Positions 9,422 to 18,429 are shown, counted from the first letter of the stretch. The stretch: 64,000 bases of DNA from Bacteroidales bacterium 6E (GCA_001270045.2 DF970690.1:468369-532368), one strand, 5' to 3'. Translations and numbers: made by a program. The notes: generated by a model from the sequence alone, not told the origin.

Positions 9422-10630
9422 TTACCTCAGATAAAGGTTGCTGTCGCCGTAGCTTAAAAAGCGAAAGTCATTGCGAAGGGCATATTCATAAACCTTACGC
9501 CAATCATTTCCCAGAAATGCCCCGACCAACAACAACAATGTACTCTGGGGCTGGTGAAAATTGGTCACCATCCCGTCAATGATCCGAAATCGATAACCGG
9601 GAACAATGATGATCGAGGTTGAGAAGGATATTTGGTCAGCCTGGATCTGATCCATCCAATGAAGAAGATTCATCAGCGACTCATAAGTAGAGACTTCTGA
9701 AGTTAGGTGATAAGGTTCCCATTGGTACACATGCTGAGGCTCAACATCTGACATTTGTGGCAGTTTTGCACCAAGCCAGTACATACTTTCCAACGAGCGG
9801 ACCGAAGTGGTTCCAACCGCAATCACCTTCCCCTTATGATTGAGCAAGTCGTGGATGAATGATCTGGCAACCACAACAGTTTCAGTATGCATTTCATGAC
9901 CGGCAATTGTTTCAGACTTTACAGGCTGAAATGTTCCTGCACCCACATGCAAGGTTAATTCAGCACTTTTGACCTTACGCTTCGCGAGTCTTGCCATAAC
10001 TGCATCGGTAAAATGAAGACCTGCAGTCGGTGCTGCAACCGATCCGTCAACCTTGGCATACATGGTCTGGTATCGCTGGTTATCGCTGGCTTCTGCCTCC
10101 CTGTTCAGATAAGGGGGAATTGCAATATTGCCGGCATTTTCAATGATTTGCGAGAAATGAACAGGCTGATCCCAACAGAAACGGATGACAAATGCATTCC
10201 CTGAACGTTCAATCATCCGTGCTTTCAGATTAACAATCTCCTCCCCTACCATTACCTTTTTCTCAAGGATACCTTGTTTCCACTTTTTGGCATTACCCAC
10301 AAGACATTTCCATTCAACGGTTCCTGTATTCTGGAATGACAGCTGATAATCGGATGGACTGTGTGGCTCCAGACAAAATATCTCGATACGGGATCCGGTT
10401 TCCCTCCTGAAGAAAAGTCGTGCATGGATTACCCTTGTATTGTTGAAAACCAGCATTGACCTTTCAGGTATGATTTCCGTGATATCCGAGAAAATATTTT
10501 CGGTAATTTCACCCTTGTTCCACACCAGTAACCTTGATTGATCTCTTTCGGATAATGGGAAAAGGGCAATTTTCTCGTCTGGCAGTTCATATGTGAACTC
10601 AGCAACAGGAATATGGGGAATTGCCGTCAA
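9422..10630 (-). CDS. queA: S-adenosylmethionine:tRNA ribosyltransferase-isomerase QueA
   Basis: 402 residues. QueA transfers and isomerises the ribosyl part of SAM onto preQ1 at tRNA position 34, giving epoxyqueuosine. Diagnostic stretches are FNNTRVIHARL, VAAPTAGLHFTD, LHVGAGTFQPVK, VGTTSVRSLES and the C-terminal TNFHQPQSTLLLLVGAFLG. It is about 45 residues longer than the E. coli enzyme, with the extra sequence in the middle (around residues 290-330, the region containing DVEPQHVYQWEPYHL), as I recall for Bacteroidota QueA. Its 3' end faces the OlsF-like gene with a 38-nt gap. It follows pepD on the same strand with a 39-nt gap. Confidence 0.95.
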   Translation of the reverse strand: MTAIPHIPVAEFTYELPDEKIALFPLSERDQSRLLVWNKGEITENIFSDITEIIPERSMLVFNNTRVIHARLFFRRETGSRIEIFCLEPHSPSDYQLSFQNTGTVEWKCLVGNAKKWKQGILEKKVMVGEEIVNLKARMIERSGNAFVIRFCWDQPVHFSQIIENAGNIAIPPYLNREAEASDNQRYQTMYAKVDGSVAAPTAGLHFTDAVMARLAKRKVKSAELTLHVGAGTFQPVKSETIAGHEMHTETVVVARSFIHDLLNHKGKVIAVGTTSVRSLESMYWLGAKLPQMSDVEPQHVYQWEPYHLTSEVSTYESLMNLLHWMDQIQADQISFSTSIIIVPGYRFRIIDGMVTNFHQPQSTLLLLVGAFLGNDWRKVYEYALRNDFRFLSYGDSNLYLR

Positions 10631-10669
10631 TCGGAAAATTTCAAAAATTAAACAAGATAGGATATCTGA

Positions 10670-12133
10670 CTACGTCAGGGTTTCCAGAATATCGACAAGG
10701 TGCTTCCAGAATTTTTCGGTCGTTTCAATATTGATTCTTTCACTTGGTGAGTGGGCTCCCTTAATGGTAGGACCAATAGAGATCATGTCAAGCCCCGGAT
10801 ATTTTTGCAAAAACAATCCGCACTCCAGTCCGGCATGAATGGACCTTACGATAGGTTCGGTATCAAATAAACGGCGGTATGATTCGACAGCGACTTTCAG
10901 TATCTCAGAATCCGGATTAGGCGTCCAGCCCGGATATCCGTCAGAATGTTCAACAGTGGCCCCGGCAAGTCGGAATGTTGCCTCTACCATGTTGGCTGCA
11001 AGGAGTTTCCGACTCTCAATTTCACTACGTTGGCTTGTTGTCACGATTATTTCATTGAACGGAAGAAATTTCACCGATGCCAGGTTGGTGGAGGTTTCAA
11101 CCATTCCAGGCATTCTCGGACTCATCTCCAAAACACCATGTGGACAAGCGACCAGTGCGTTCAACAGATTTCTTGCCGTTGAATGGTTCATGACCTGATA
11201 TGGCGTTTCCGTTGGGGTAATATACATTTCAAGATTAGGTTCAGTCTTCAGGTATTCTTCCATTACAGCCTTTTCAAACTGCTCAAAATCAATCTGGAAC
11301 TGATCCCTGTGAGAGGCAGGTATGACAATCCAGGCAACAGCCTCACGAGCTATGGCATTGCGGAGGTTACCACCGTCAAAATCTACAAGGGCAACCTGTA
11401 AAGAATTAAATTCCTGATAAAGGAACCGGGCGAGAATTTTATTGGCATTTCCCAATCCCTTGTGGATATCATCTCCTGAATGCCCGCCTGTCAGCCCGCT
11501 GACCTTAATCTTAAATGCCACGGATCCAAAGGGAGTTTGCTCCTTGGTATATCGGAATGTTGCTATAGTATCAATACCACCGGCACAACCGATAAAGATC
11601 TCTCCTTCATCCTCGGAATCGAGATTGAGCAAAATCTTTCCCTCAAAGAATCCGCTCTTCAGGGCAAAGGCTCCGGAAAGTCCGGTCTCCTCATCCACCG
11701 TGAACAGACATTCTATAGGACCATGTTTGATATTTTCGGAAGAAAGCAAGGCCAATTGCGCCGCTATTCCAATACCATCATCTGCCCCAAGGGTGGTCCC
11801 GTTAGCGGTAACCCATTCATCACCAATAATCGCTTCAATAGGGTCGTTCTCAAAATCAAACTCCTTATCCGAATTCTTCTCACAAACCATATCCATATGG
11901 GTTTGCAGAACAACAGTCGGAACCTTTTCCTTTCCGGGAAATGCCGGCTTTTTGATCAAAACGTTACCTACTTCATCCATAGTGGCCTGGAGGTTATTTT
12001 TCGTGGCAAAGTCGAGAAGATACTGAACAATCTTCTCTTCTTTTTTTGATGGACGCGGAACTTTCAGTATCTCGTCAAAATATCGCCATACCAGTTCCGG
12101 ATTCAGTTGAGTAAACGTCTTCATTCTATCCAA
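10670..12133 (-). CDS. pepD: Aminoacyl-histidine dipeptidase PepD (peptidase M20 family)
   Basis: 487 residues, the usual PepD length. PepD cleaves Xaa-His dipeptides such as carnosine in the cytosol. Metal-ligand and catalytic motifs of the M20 fold are present in order: QTHMDMVCEK, LGADDGIGIA, FTVDEETGLSGAFAL, an internal lid (dimerisation) domain that includes GGHSGDDI, and the C-terminal SIHAGLECGLF. There is no signal peptide. It probably forms a short unit with queA. The -7-like element CATATTTG lies upstream on the minus strand near 12150, a one-base variant of the consensus. Confidence 0.93.
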   Translation of the reverse strand: MDRMKTFTQLNPELVWRYFDEILKVPRPSKKEEKIVQYLLDFATKNNLQATMDEVGNVLIKKPAFPGKEKVPTVVLQTHMDMVCEKNSDKEFDFENDPIEAIIGDEWVTANGTTLGADDGIGIAAQLALLSSENIKHGPIECLFTVDEETGLSGAFALKSGFFEGKILLNLDSEDEGEIFIGCAGGIDTIATFRYTKEQTPFGSVAFKIKVSGLTGGHSGDDIHKGLGNANKILARFLYQEFNSLQVALVDFDGGNLRNAIAREAVAWIVIPASHRDQFQIDFEQFEKAVMEEYLKTEPNLEMYITPTETPYQVMNHSTARNLLNALVACPHGVLEMSPRMPGMVETSTNLASVKFLPFNEIIVTTSQRSEIESRKLLAANMVEATFRLAGATVEHSDGYPGWTPNPDSEILKVAVESYRRLFDTEPIVRSIHAGLECGLFLQKYPGLDMISIGPTIKGAHSPSERINIETTEKFWKHLVDILETLT

Positions 12134-12413
12134 AATTTAAACGCCAAATATGCAAAAAAAAGTAAGAGATGCCAATTCATGACATTTCCAAATAAGTCTC
12201 TTCAAACGTCTTATCGTTTTATCACAAACACTGCCTGAAAAAGGGCTCTCTTTCAGACAGTATGAATGGATCTTGCTAGATCCAAGCTATATTGCATTAA
12301 TTGTCATATATTTATGAATCAAGGGTCGATGACTTCACCAAAATCAAAAATAGTCGTTATCCTGTTGGGATATCCCTTGAAAGGTTGTTTTTTTACACAA
12401 AAAATTAAAGCAT
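12134..12413. other. Divergent intergenic region between pepD and sdaA, with two hairpins
   Basis: 280 nt without a gene. Two inverted repeats are visible: CTGCCTGAAA near 12231 with TTTCAGACAG near 12253 (one internal mismatch), and TGGATCT-TGCT-AGATCCA at about 12268-12285. Neither is followed by a T-tract, so they do not look like terminators. The + strand start of sdaA follows an AT-rich leader. No consensus promoter is clear for sdaA. Confidence 0.4.
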
Positions 12414-13619
12414 ATGGAATCCATTCGGGAGATATATAAAATTGGCCATGGACCTTCAAGCAGTCATACCATGGGGCCACGTAAAGCGGCAGGCAGGTTC
12501 CTGATGAACCATCCTGACGCCTCGGGTTTCAGGGTCACGCTTTATGGAAGCCTTGCGGCCACAGGTAAAGGGCACCTGACCGATAAAGCCATTTTGGAAG
12601 AACTTGGTGAAAACCGATGCGAAATTGTTTGGGAGAGCAAGACTTTCCTGCCTGTTCATCCCAATGGAATGAAGTTCGAGGCTCTCGACCAAAACGGTAA
12701 TGCATGCGCTGAATGGACTGCATACAGTATTGGAGGTGGGGCCATTATCGACGACACCACGGTCAGGGAAACAAGGGAAGTATACCCGCATCAAACCATG
12801 GCCGAGATTCTTGAATATTGCCATCTGAATGGGATGAAACTATGGCAATATGTAGAACAGATGGAAGGACCTGAAATCTGGGACTTTCTTGACGAAATCT
12901 GGGAGGTAATGCAGGATAGCATACGCCGTGGCCTCAAGGAAGACGGGATCTTGCCGGGAGGGTTAAAGCTGGAACGAAAGGCACATAACTTTAAATCGCA
13001 GGCACAAAACTATTCAGGGCCATTCCGAAAAAGGATCAACATCTTCGCTTTCGCACTTGCCGTTTCTGAGGAAAATGCAGCTGGCGGAAAAATCGTAACT
13101 GCCCCCACCTGTGGTGCCAGCGGAGTGGTTCCGGCTGTTCTTTACTATTTCCGAAAGGTATATAAAAAAGAAAAGGATGTCATCCTCAAAGCATTGGCCA
13201 CAGCCGGACTGATCGGGAATTTGGTCAAGACCAATGCTTCTATCTCGGGTGCGGAAGTGGGATGTCAGGGTGAAGTCGGGACAGCCTGCGCCATGGCGTC
13301 AGGAGCGGCAACGCAAATGATGGGAGGAACCAATTACCACATCGAGTATTCGGCTGAAATGGGACTTGAACACCATCTTGGACTGACATGTGATCCGGTA
13401 GCCGGACTCGTTCAGATCCCCTGTATTGAAAGAAATGCATTTGCAGCACAGAGAGCCCTTGCACACAATACCTTTGCCATGATGGGTGATGGCCGGCACC
13501 GTATAAGTTTTGATGAAGTCGTAAAAACGATGTACGAGACTGGGGTAAACCTACAAAGCAAATACAGGGAAACATCTGAAGGAGGCCTTGCACTTCACGA
13601 TGCGCTGCCCCGCTGTTGA
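12414..13619 (+). CDS. sdaA: L-serine ammonia-lyase, single-chain iron-sulfur type
   Basis: 401 residues. The enzyme deaminates L-serine to pyruvate using a [4Fe-4S] cluster. The N-terminal beta domain opens with SIREIYKIGHGPSSSHTMGP, and the alpha domain carries the cluster cysteines in APTCGASGVVPAV, GCQGEVGTACAMASGAA and VQIPCIERNAFAA. Both domains lie in one polypeptide, as in SdaA of E. coli (454 residues); this one is about 50 residues shorter. It stands alone, divergent from pepD. Its 3' side opens onto the candidate small RNA at 13788, which is read from the same strand. Confidence 0.95.
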   Translation: MESIREIYKIGHGPSSSHTMGPRKAAGRFLMNHPDASGFRVTLYGSLAATGKGHLTDKAILEELGENRCEIVWESKTFLPVHPNGMKFEALDQNGNACAEWTAYSIGGGAIIDDTTVRETREVYPHQTMAEILEYCHLNGMKLWQYVEQMEGPEIWDFLDEIWEVMQDSIRRGLKEDGILPGGLKLERKAHNFKSQAQNYSGPFRKRINIFAFALAVSEENAAGGKIVTAPTCGASGVVPAVLYYFRKVYKKEKDVILKALATAGLIGNLVKTNASISGAEVGCQGEVGTACAMASGAATQMMGGTNYHIEYSAEMGLEHHLGLTCDPVAGLVQIPCIERNAFAAQRALAHNTFAMMGDGRHRISFDEVVKTMYETGVNLQSKYRETSEGGLALHDALPRC

Positions 13620-13751
13620 CCATATTTGTTCACTTTTTCGAACAAATAGAAAACATTCGTCCAAAATGAAAAACAATTCTAAAAAAAATCATTTCTAAAA
13701 TCCTGAATGGCAGAGGGTTTTATTTCAAAGGCAATTAAGACACAAGAATGC

Positions 13752-13782
13752 TTGGAGAATTGGGATATAAAAGCTATTTTTG
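13752..13782 (+). promoter_or_regulatory. Bacteroidota-type promoter for the candidate small RNA
   Basis: TTG at 13752-13754 and TATTTTTG at 13775-13782 are separated by 20 nt. This matches the known Bacteroidota housekeeping pattern (TTG or TTTG, then TAnnTTTG about 17-23 nt later). Transcription would be expected to start just after 13787. No ORF follows before the terminator at 14002. Confidence 0.55.
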
Positions 13783-13787
13783 AGATA

Positions 13788-14009
13788 GAAACAGACGTTC
13801 TTTGAACCGAAAATATAGTCCGCATTAATTCAAAAGTTGGTAAACTCAACAGTAAACTATTAAACGAGAAAGCTTTTCGCTGTGATGACAGGCCTGGTAG
13901 TTTCGATTCGTCGGAATGAGTCTTCGGACCGTTGGAAGTTTGAGCAGCGAGGCACTCAAATCCTGTTAATCGGGGTTTTACGCAATTCGAATTAGTGCGG
14001 ATTTTTTTT
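13788..14009 (+). ncRNA. Candidate structured small RNA with closing stem and terminator
   Basis: A sequence of about 220 nt between two convergent genes has no ORF but shows RNA-like organisation. TCCGCATTAATTC (13819-13831) can pair over 13 bp with GAATTAGTGCGGA (13989-14001), with a single G-U wobble, and eight Ts follow at once (14002-14009). Inside this closing stem further helices nest: GTAAA 13840-13844 with TTTAC 13977-13981, and AACAG 13848-13852 with CTGTT 13963-13967. Local hairpins include GTC-TTCG-GAC (a UUCG tetraloop) near 13919-13928 and TTTGAG/CTCAAA at 13939-13960. The rod shape with a terminal T-tract recalls 6S RNA, but I cannot identify the family. Its end runs antisense over the last codons of lnt. 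Confidence 0.5.
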
Positions 14010-15602
14010 GCCCTTCCTCAAGGTTACCGAAATCAGGTAGAATACCAGCAATCCCGACATAAACATGGAGATTCGGCCCAGATAATCACCATAAATGACG
14101 TAGAAAGTCAATTTATCATTGAGCCTTATTTCTGATTTTTCGACAGCTTCAGTCCACCATGGTGTACTGACCAAAATTTCCCCCCGCAAATCAATGATGC
14201 CTGAAATTCCCGTATTTGCAGACCTGGCAATGTAACGCCTTGTTTCAATGGCACGTAATCGGGAAAAGGCAAAATGTTGCCGGTAACCCGGTGTGTTTTT
14301 CCACCAACCATCGTTGGTGATAATCGTAATAAATCCTGCTCCCTTCTGCACAAACCTGGAAAGATAACCTCCAAAAACAGATTCATAGCATATGACCGGC
14401 GCTATGAGGTCCCCGTTACCAGCCTTGAAGTTTTCTGGTTCATCCTGGACCCCCAGACTTCCGGTTGTCCCGCCCAAATCAATGATCAGCCTGTCTAAGA
14501 AACGAAGATACCTGCTAAAGGGCATTTTCTCCACTCCACTGACCAGTATTGACTTGTGATATGTCTGCACCTCCCCTTGAGACTGGAGGAACAAAGCCGT
14601 GTTGTATCGGTCAAAAGAATAGCTTCCATCCCTCGAATCACGTGCAGTTGGTGATTTGCGTGTACCCGCGGGGTAGAGGTTGTATGTTGAGGCACCAATG
14701 ATCAATGCCCTGTTGTTTTTCCCATGGGTGAGCAATCGGAGGTGCTGTATGGCGGGGTAAGTTTCCAGTTGTTCCTCATCCCAATTCTGTTCGAACACTG
14801 TTTCCGGGCCAATGATATAATCCACATCCATGTGCATCCCAGACTCTGTCAACCGGATAAATTTCAACAGCTTATCATTCACCGAACCATCATCGAAACT
14901 CTCGGAATAGGGATCAACATTGGGCTGGACAAGGAGGACAGTACGGGCATCTCCCTTATCCTGAATATGGTTATATATGGTGTGCGACCAAATGACGGGA
15001 GCCACCAGGAGAAGCAACACAACAAATAAAGACAAAAGGCTCGACCTGAGGGATTGGTAAACCAGCATTCTCGAGATTGTCAAGAACAACAGGATATTGA
15101 CTATCAGAATCCAGAGACTTCCGCCAAGGACACCCGTGTATTCATACCACTGCACCAACTTAATGTTGTTTGCAAATCCATTACCCAAGGTAAGCCATGG
15201 CCATTCAATATCCCAATGGAAATGGAAAAATTCGAAGGTCAGCCACAAAACCACCCACCCTATGTATCCAACAGATCCTGTTGAATTTCTTCTCAGCAGG
15301 TGTGCCAACCATGCGATAAGTGACATCAATAACGAGTTGACAACAATGGCCAGAAATGCCCCAACTGCCGTTGCATGAACAATCCACCAGGTGGTCAGTG
15401 CATTCCAAACAAGAAATGACAGAAATGAATAGGCCCAAAAGTGTATGCTTTTAACCTTCCCTGCAAGGGTGGCATAAAATGCATCCAGGGCCAGTAAAGG
15501 AATCCATGCTATAAAGAGAATCCATCCGGGAAATCCCAGCCAGGGAAGACTCAACATCACCCCTGTTCCCAATGCCGCAACCAAACGCATTGTTTTGCTC
15601 AT
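13992..15602 (-). CDS. lnt: Apolipoprotein N-acyltransferase Lnt
   Basis: 536 residues. Lnt adds the third acyl chain to the N-terminal cysteine of lipoproteins in the inner membrane. Residues about 1-210 hold several hydrophobic membrane segments; a nitrilase-like periplasmic domain follows. The expected catalytic triad is present: Glu in IIGPETVFEQNW, Lys in TYHKSILVSGVEKMPF, and Cys in APVICYESVFGGYL. A final membrane segment (ISMFMSGLLVFYLISVTL) precedes a basic tail. The start overlaps the metallophosphatase stop as ATGA, which indicates translational coupling in a three-gene operon. Many lipoproteins in this window would be its substrates. Confidence 0.92.
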   Translation of the reverse strand: MSKTMRLVAALGTGVMLSLPWLGFPGWILFIAWIPLLALDAFYATLAGKVKSIHFWAYSFLSFLVWNALTTWWIVHATAVGAFLAIVVNSLLMSLIAWLAHLLRRNSTGSVGYIGWVVLWLTFEFFHFHWDIEWPWLTLGNGFANNIKLVQWYEYTGVLGGSLWILIVNILLFLTISRMLVYQSLRSSLLSLFVVLLLLVAPVIWSHTIYNHIQDKGDARTVLLVQPNVDPYSESFDDGSVNDKLLKFIRLTESGMHMDVDYIIGPETVFEQNWDEEQLETYPAIQHLRLLTHGKNNRALIIGASTYNLYPAGTRKSPTARDSRDGSYSFDRYNTALFLQSQGEVQTYHKSILVSGVEKMPFSRYLRFLDRLIIDLGGTTGSLGVQDEPENFKAGNGDLIAPVICYESVFGGYLSRFVQKGAGFITIITNDGWWKNTPGYRQHFAFSRLRAIETRRYIARSANTGISGIIDLRGEILVSTPWWTEAVEKSEIRLNDKLTFYVIYGDYLGRISMFMSGLLVFYLISVTLRKGKKNPH

Positions 15603-16516
15603 AGTTCCTTCTGTTGTGAAGACTTAAGGCCTGCGCCTCTCCGCGAACCTTCCCTGAAAACAAAATCAAGTTTTCCAACCATGAGACCTCCGTAATGGGC
15701 CTGGTTTACAATTGTCATTTCGCCAGCCTTATTCCTGATTAGCAACGGTTCTTCCAGAAAGCTGTGGGTATGCCCCCCGATGATCACATCGGTATAGCTC
15801 AACTCAGGAGCAAGCGTGACATCACTTATTTTATCGTCACGATATCGCAACCCAAGATGCGACAAACACACCACCAAATCACATTTTTTTTCAAGTGCCA
15901 AAAATTTCTCCATTTCCAATGCTACAGGAAGCGGATCGTTATATCTGACTGCCCCATGCTGCTTTTCGTTAACCAAGCCACTAAGCTCGATGCCCAGCCC
16001 ATAGATCCCTATTCTGAGACCTGACTTTCTCAACACTTTATACCGTGGAAATTTTCCATCAAGGATGGTATCTGAAAAATCGTAGTTCGAATTGATCAGG
16101 GGGAAGCCGGCATGCTTAAGGGGATCATGTAGTCCCTGCAAGCCATTGTCAAACTCGTGGTTACCAATGGTTCCGGCATCATAGCCCATTTCTGTCATCA
16201 GTTTGAGCATGATGTCACCCTTGAAAAAATTGAAATAGGGTGTACCCTGAAAGAAATCCCCGGCATCAAGCAACAAAAGATTTGGATTTTCCTCCCTGCA
16301 AGCCTTGGCAAATCCGGCCACACGTGCAAGTCCTGCCCTTCCTGCATACCTGGGATGATTATCCTCAAAAGGTTCTATCTGCGAATGCAGGTCATTGGTG
16401 TGCAACAAGGTCAGGGTCAACATGTCGCTTTTCGCGAAACCGGAAAGTGGAGCTATCCCGGCCATCAGTCCGGCAGAACCTGCAGCCAGGTTCTTTACAA
16501 ATATCCTTCTATTCAT
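15599..16516 (-). CDS. Metallophosphatase half of a split 5'-nucleotidase (UshA N-terminal-like)
   Basis: 305 residues from an ATG at 16516. The N-terminus MNRRIFVKNLAAGSAGLMAG resembles a twin-arginine signal (RRxFxK). The calcineurin-like metallophosphatase motifs are all present: LLHTNDLHSQ, LDAGDFFQGTPYFN, GTIGNHEFDNG, CLSHLG and GGHTH. In canonical UshA-type enzymes this domain is joined to a C-terminal substrate-binding domain. Here that domain is a separate gene immediately upstream, with an 8-nt overlap. The pair probably hydrolyses nucleotides or related phosphate esters in the periplasm. The stop overlaps the lnt start. Confidence 0.88.
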   Translation of the reverse strand: MNRRIFVKNLAAGSAGLMAGIAPLSGFAKSDMLTLTLLHTNDLHSQIEPFEDNHPRYAGRAGLARVAGFAKACREENPNLLLLDAGDFFQGTPYFNFFKGDIMLKLMTEMGYDAGTIGNHEFDNGLQGLHDPLKHAGFPLINSNYDFSDTILDGKFPRYKVLRKSGLRIGIYGLGIELSGLVNEKQHGAVRYNDPLPVALEMEKFLALEKKCDLVVCLSHLGLRYRDDKISDVTLAPELSYTDVIIGGHTHSFLEEPLLIRNKAGEMTIVNQAHYGGLMVGKLDFVFREGSRRGAGLKSSQQKEL

Positions 16517-17276
16517 TGACAATCCTCCCGTCAAGTTCCGGGTTAATGATCTGTCCTTCGGTATGGCTTCTCTTCATATATCGAATGATCACGTCTCTTA
16601 TTTTTTCTCCTGTATTGATCCTCTGAACCGCATTTTTCAGCATACTGTAATTGTCACCGCCATCTGCCACATAATCACTGGTTGCAAGCCAATAGGTATC
16701 GACCATCTTTAGCTCCTGGTTGGCAATCCTGGCTTTAGTTGCTTTCTCATCTGAAATGACAAACCGGGCACCTCCGATACAGTCACCTCCTATTGAGGCT
16801 ACAAAATCAAGAAATGCCTGCATATCAGAACCTTTCAGCTCCAACAATACCAATTCATTCTCGAACGGCATCAATTCAAACACTTTCCTTACTGTAATCT
16901 CGCCTTGTGGAAATCCGGTACGGATACCCCCATAATTCAGAAATGAAACATCGGGAACCAAACCGTTTCCATTCTCCTCCGTAACCTTGCGGCTTTCTTC
17001 CAGCATGAGGTCAGCCAGGTAATTTGTAAGTTTGCTTTCAGGTTTGCCTTTGACAAGACTTTCGGTGGTCATTCCGATCACAACATCCATTTCCTGGTCA
17101 AGTTGCATTTTATATGGAAGATAAAGTGAGGTAATCCGCTCATCGGCAGGCATGTTGTCGGGTGACACCATGTGATTTGAAACTTCAGTTGATTGTATCT
17201 GATGTATCGGATTACACGATATCGAACCCAGGAAAAGGAGGGTTATTAACAAAGACCTTTTAATAGTTTGGAGCAT
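16509..17276 (-). CDS. 5'-nucleotidase C-terminal domain lipoprotein (second half of a split 5'-nucleotidase)
   Basis: 255 residues. The N-terminus MLQTIKRSLLITLLFLGSISC is a lipoprotein signal with the lipidated Cys at 21. The remainder matches the 5'-nucleotidase C-terminal domain: IGMTTESLVKGKPESKLTNYLADLM, VSFLNYGGIRTGFPQGEITVRKVFELMPFEN (split here by memory of the family into the substrate-binding part), and YVADGGDNYSML. It has no metallophosphatase domain of its own and relies on the next gene for catalysis. It is first in the operon with the metallophosphatase and lnt. Confidence 0.87.
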   Translation of the reverse strand: MLQTIKRSLLITLLFLGSISCNPIHQIQSTEVSNHMVSPDNMPADERITSLYLPYKMQLDQEMDVVIGMTTESLVKGKPESKLTNYLADLMLEESRKVTEENGNGLVPDVSFLNYGGIRTGFPQGEITVRKVFELMPFENELVLLELKGSDMQAFLDFVASIGGDCIGGARFVISDEKATKARIANQELKMVDTYWLATSDYVADGGDNYSMLKNAVQRINTGEKIRDVIIRYMKRSHTEGQIINPELDGRIVNE

Positions 17277-17377
17277 AAACCGATGGTGATTTAATTTCTT
17301 AATGCTTATTTTAGCGAAATATCAGATGATAAGACAAGTCAAAGATTCACATTTTGTTCAAATTTCCGAATACATTA

Positions 17378-18373
17378 ATGTTAAAAATAATCGCGATTCA
17401 CATTTTATTGTTCTTTAGCATTACATCCTTGGCACAATCGGAAACCAGGGAGGTAGTAGCCAAGACCGGAGATGGAATTTACAGTCTTTTAAAGAAAAAC
17501 GGACTTCAGCCATCTGACATACATTCATTTATTGAACTCAATAAAAGCAAACTCGGACCAAACAACTCCCTGATTGCCGGACGAAAATACAAACTGCCTT
17601 CACCTGGCAGCCAACCAGTGATCAAATCTGATCCTGACCAAAAGGAATACAAAATTTTCGGCCCGAAATACAGTTCGGTACAAGTCAAGAGCCAAAAACT
17701 GAAGGGTGCAACCTATTATTTAAAATCCGGGCACGGCGGACCAGATCCGGGGGCCATCGGAAAGTATCAGGGCCATTCAATGTGTGAAGATGAATATGCC
17801 TATGATGTCATTTTAAGGCTAGGCAGAAATCTGATAGAGCAGGGAGCGACCGTTCACTTTATCGTCATAGATCCAAACGACGGAATCAGGGATGACATGT
17901 TTTTGCAACCCGACAAGGATGAGGTATGCTATCCCAAACAAAAAATCCCGCTCAACCAGGTCCAGCGGTTAAAACAAAGGACCGAAGCCATCAACACACT
18001 TTACAACCAAAATAAGGGAGGATTCCACCGAATGCTATCCATACATATTGATGCCCGAAGCAAAGGTGAAAATATTGATGTTTTCTTTTATCATGATGAA
18101 AGAAGCAAGACCGGTGCCCGTACCGCCAATATCCTGAAAAAGACTTTTGAGGCAAAATATCGCCAGCACCAGCCCAATCGAGGATATCGGGGAACCGTTT
18201 CAGACCGGAACTTATATGTGGTCCGAAATTCCATTCCGGTATCGGTATATATTGAGTTGGGAAATATCCATCATGCGCGCGACCAGCAGCGGGTAATCAG
18301 TCCCTCAAACAGACAGGCACTGGCCAATTGGCTCACCGAAGGATTAATAGAAGATTTCGAGTCCAACAAATAG
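17378..18373 (+). CDS. N-acetylmuramoyl-L-alanine amidase with N-terminal LysM-like region
   Basis: 331 residues from ATG 17378, which gives the signal peptide MLKIIAIHILLFFSITSLAQ; a TTG 24 nt upstream is less likely. Residues about 25-75 resemble a LysM-like repeat (VVAKTGDGIYSLLKKNGL ... LNKSKLG ... LIAGRKYKLP). The amidase_3 domain follows, with zinc ligands in YLKSGHGGPDPG, CEDEYAYDVIL and LSIHIDARS, and the catalytic glutamate in VYIELGNIHH. The enzyme should cut the amide bond between MurNAc and the stem peptide in the periplasm. It is divergent from the 5'-nucleotidase operon. Confidence 0.88.
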   Translation: MLKIIAIHILLFFSITSLAQSETREVVAKTGDGIYSLLKKNGLQPSDIHSFIELNKSKLGPNNSLIAGRKYKLPSPGSQPVIKSDPDQKEYKIFGPKYSSVQVKSQKLKGATYYLKSGHGGPDPGAIGKYQGHSMCEDEYAYDVILRLGRNLIEQGATVHFIVIDPNDGIRDDMFLQPDKDEVCYPKQKIPLNQVQRLKQRTEAINTLYNQNKGGFHRMLSIHIDARSKGENIDVFFYHDERSKTGARTANILKKTFEAKYRQHQPNRGYRGTVSDRNLYVVRNSIPVSVYIELGNIHHARDQQRVISPSNRQALANWLTEGLIEDFESNK

Positions 18374-18405
18374 GATAAAAGAGACACTTTATTCCTAAAT
18401 TGTGG

Positions 18406-18413
18406 TATATTTG
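18406..18413 (+). promoter_or_regulatory. TAnnTTTG -7 element before the desaturase gene
   Basis: TATATTTG matches the Bacteroidota -7 consensus exactly and lies 16 nt before the desaturase ATG. I do not see a clear TTG at the expected upstream spacing, so the element is only moderately supported. Confidence 0.4.
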
Positions 18414-18429
18414 ATCTAAACTGACAGAT

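Noticed and set aside
13623-13648. Hairpin TATTTGTTC/GAACAAATA just after sdaA as a terminator
   Set aside because: The stem is AT-rich and followed by GAAAAC rather than a T-run. It may stop transcription weakly but I could not support it.
13899-13912. Sequence like a tRNA T-arm (TTTCGATTCG)
   Set aside because: No acceptor stem, D-arm or anticodon arm can be built around it, so it is treated as part of the candidate small RNA.
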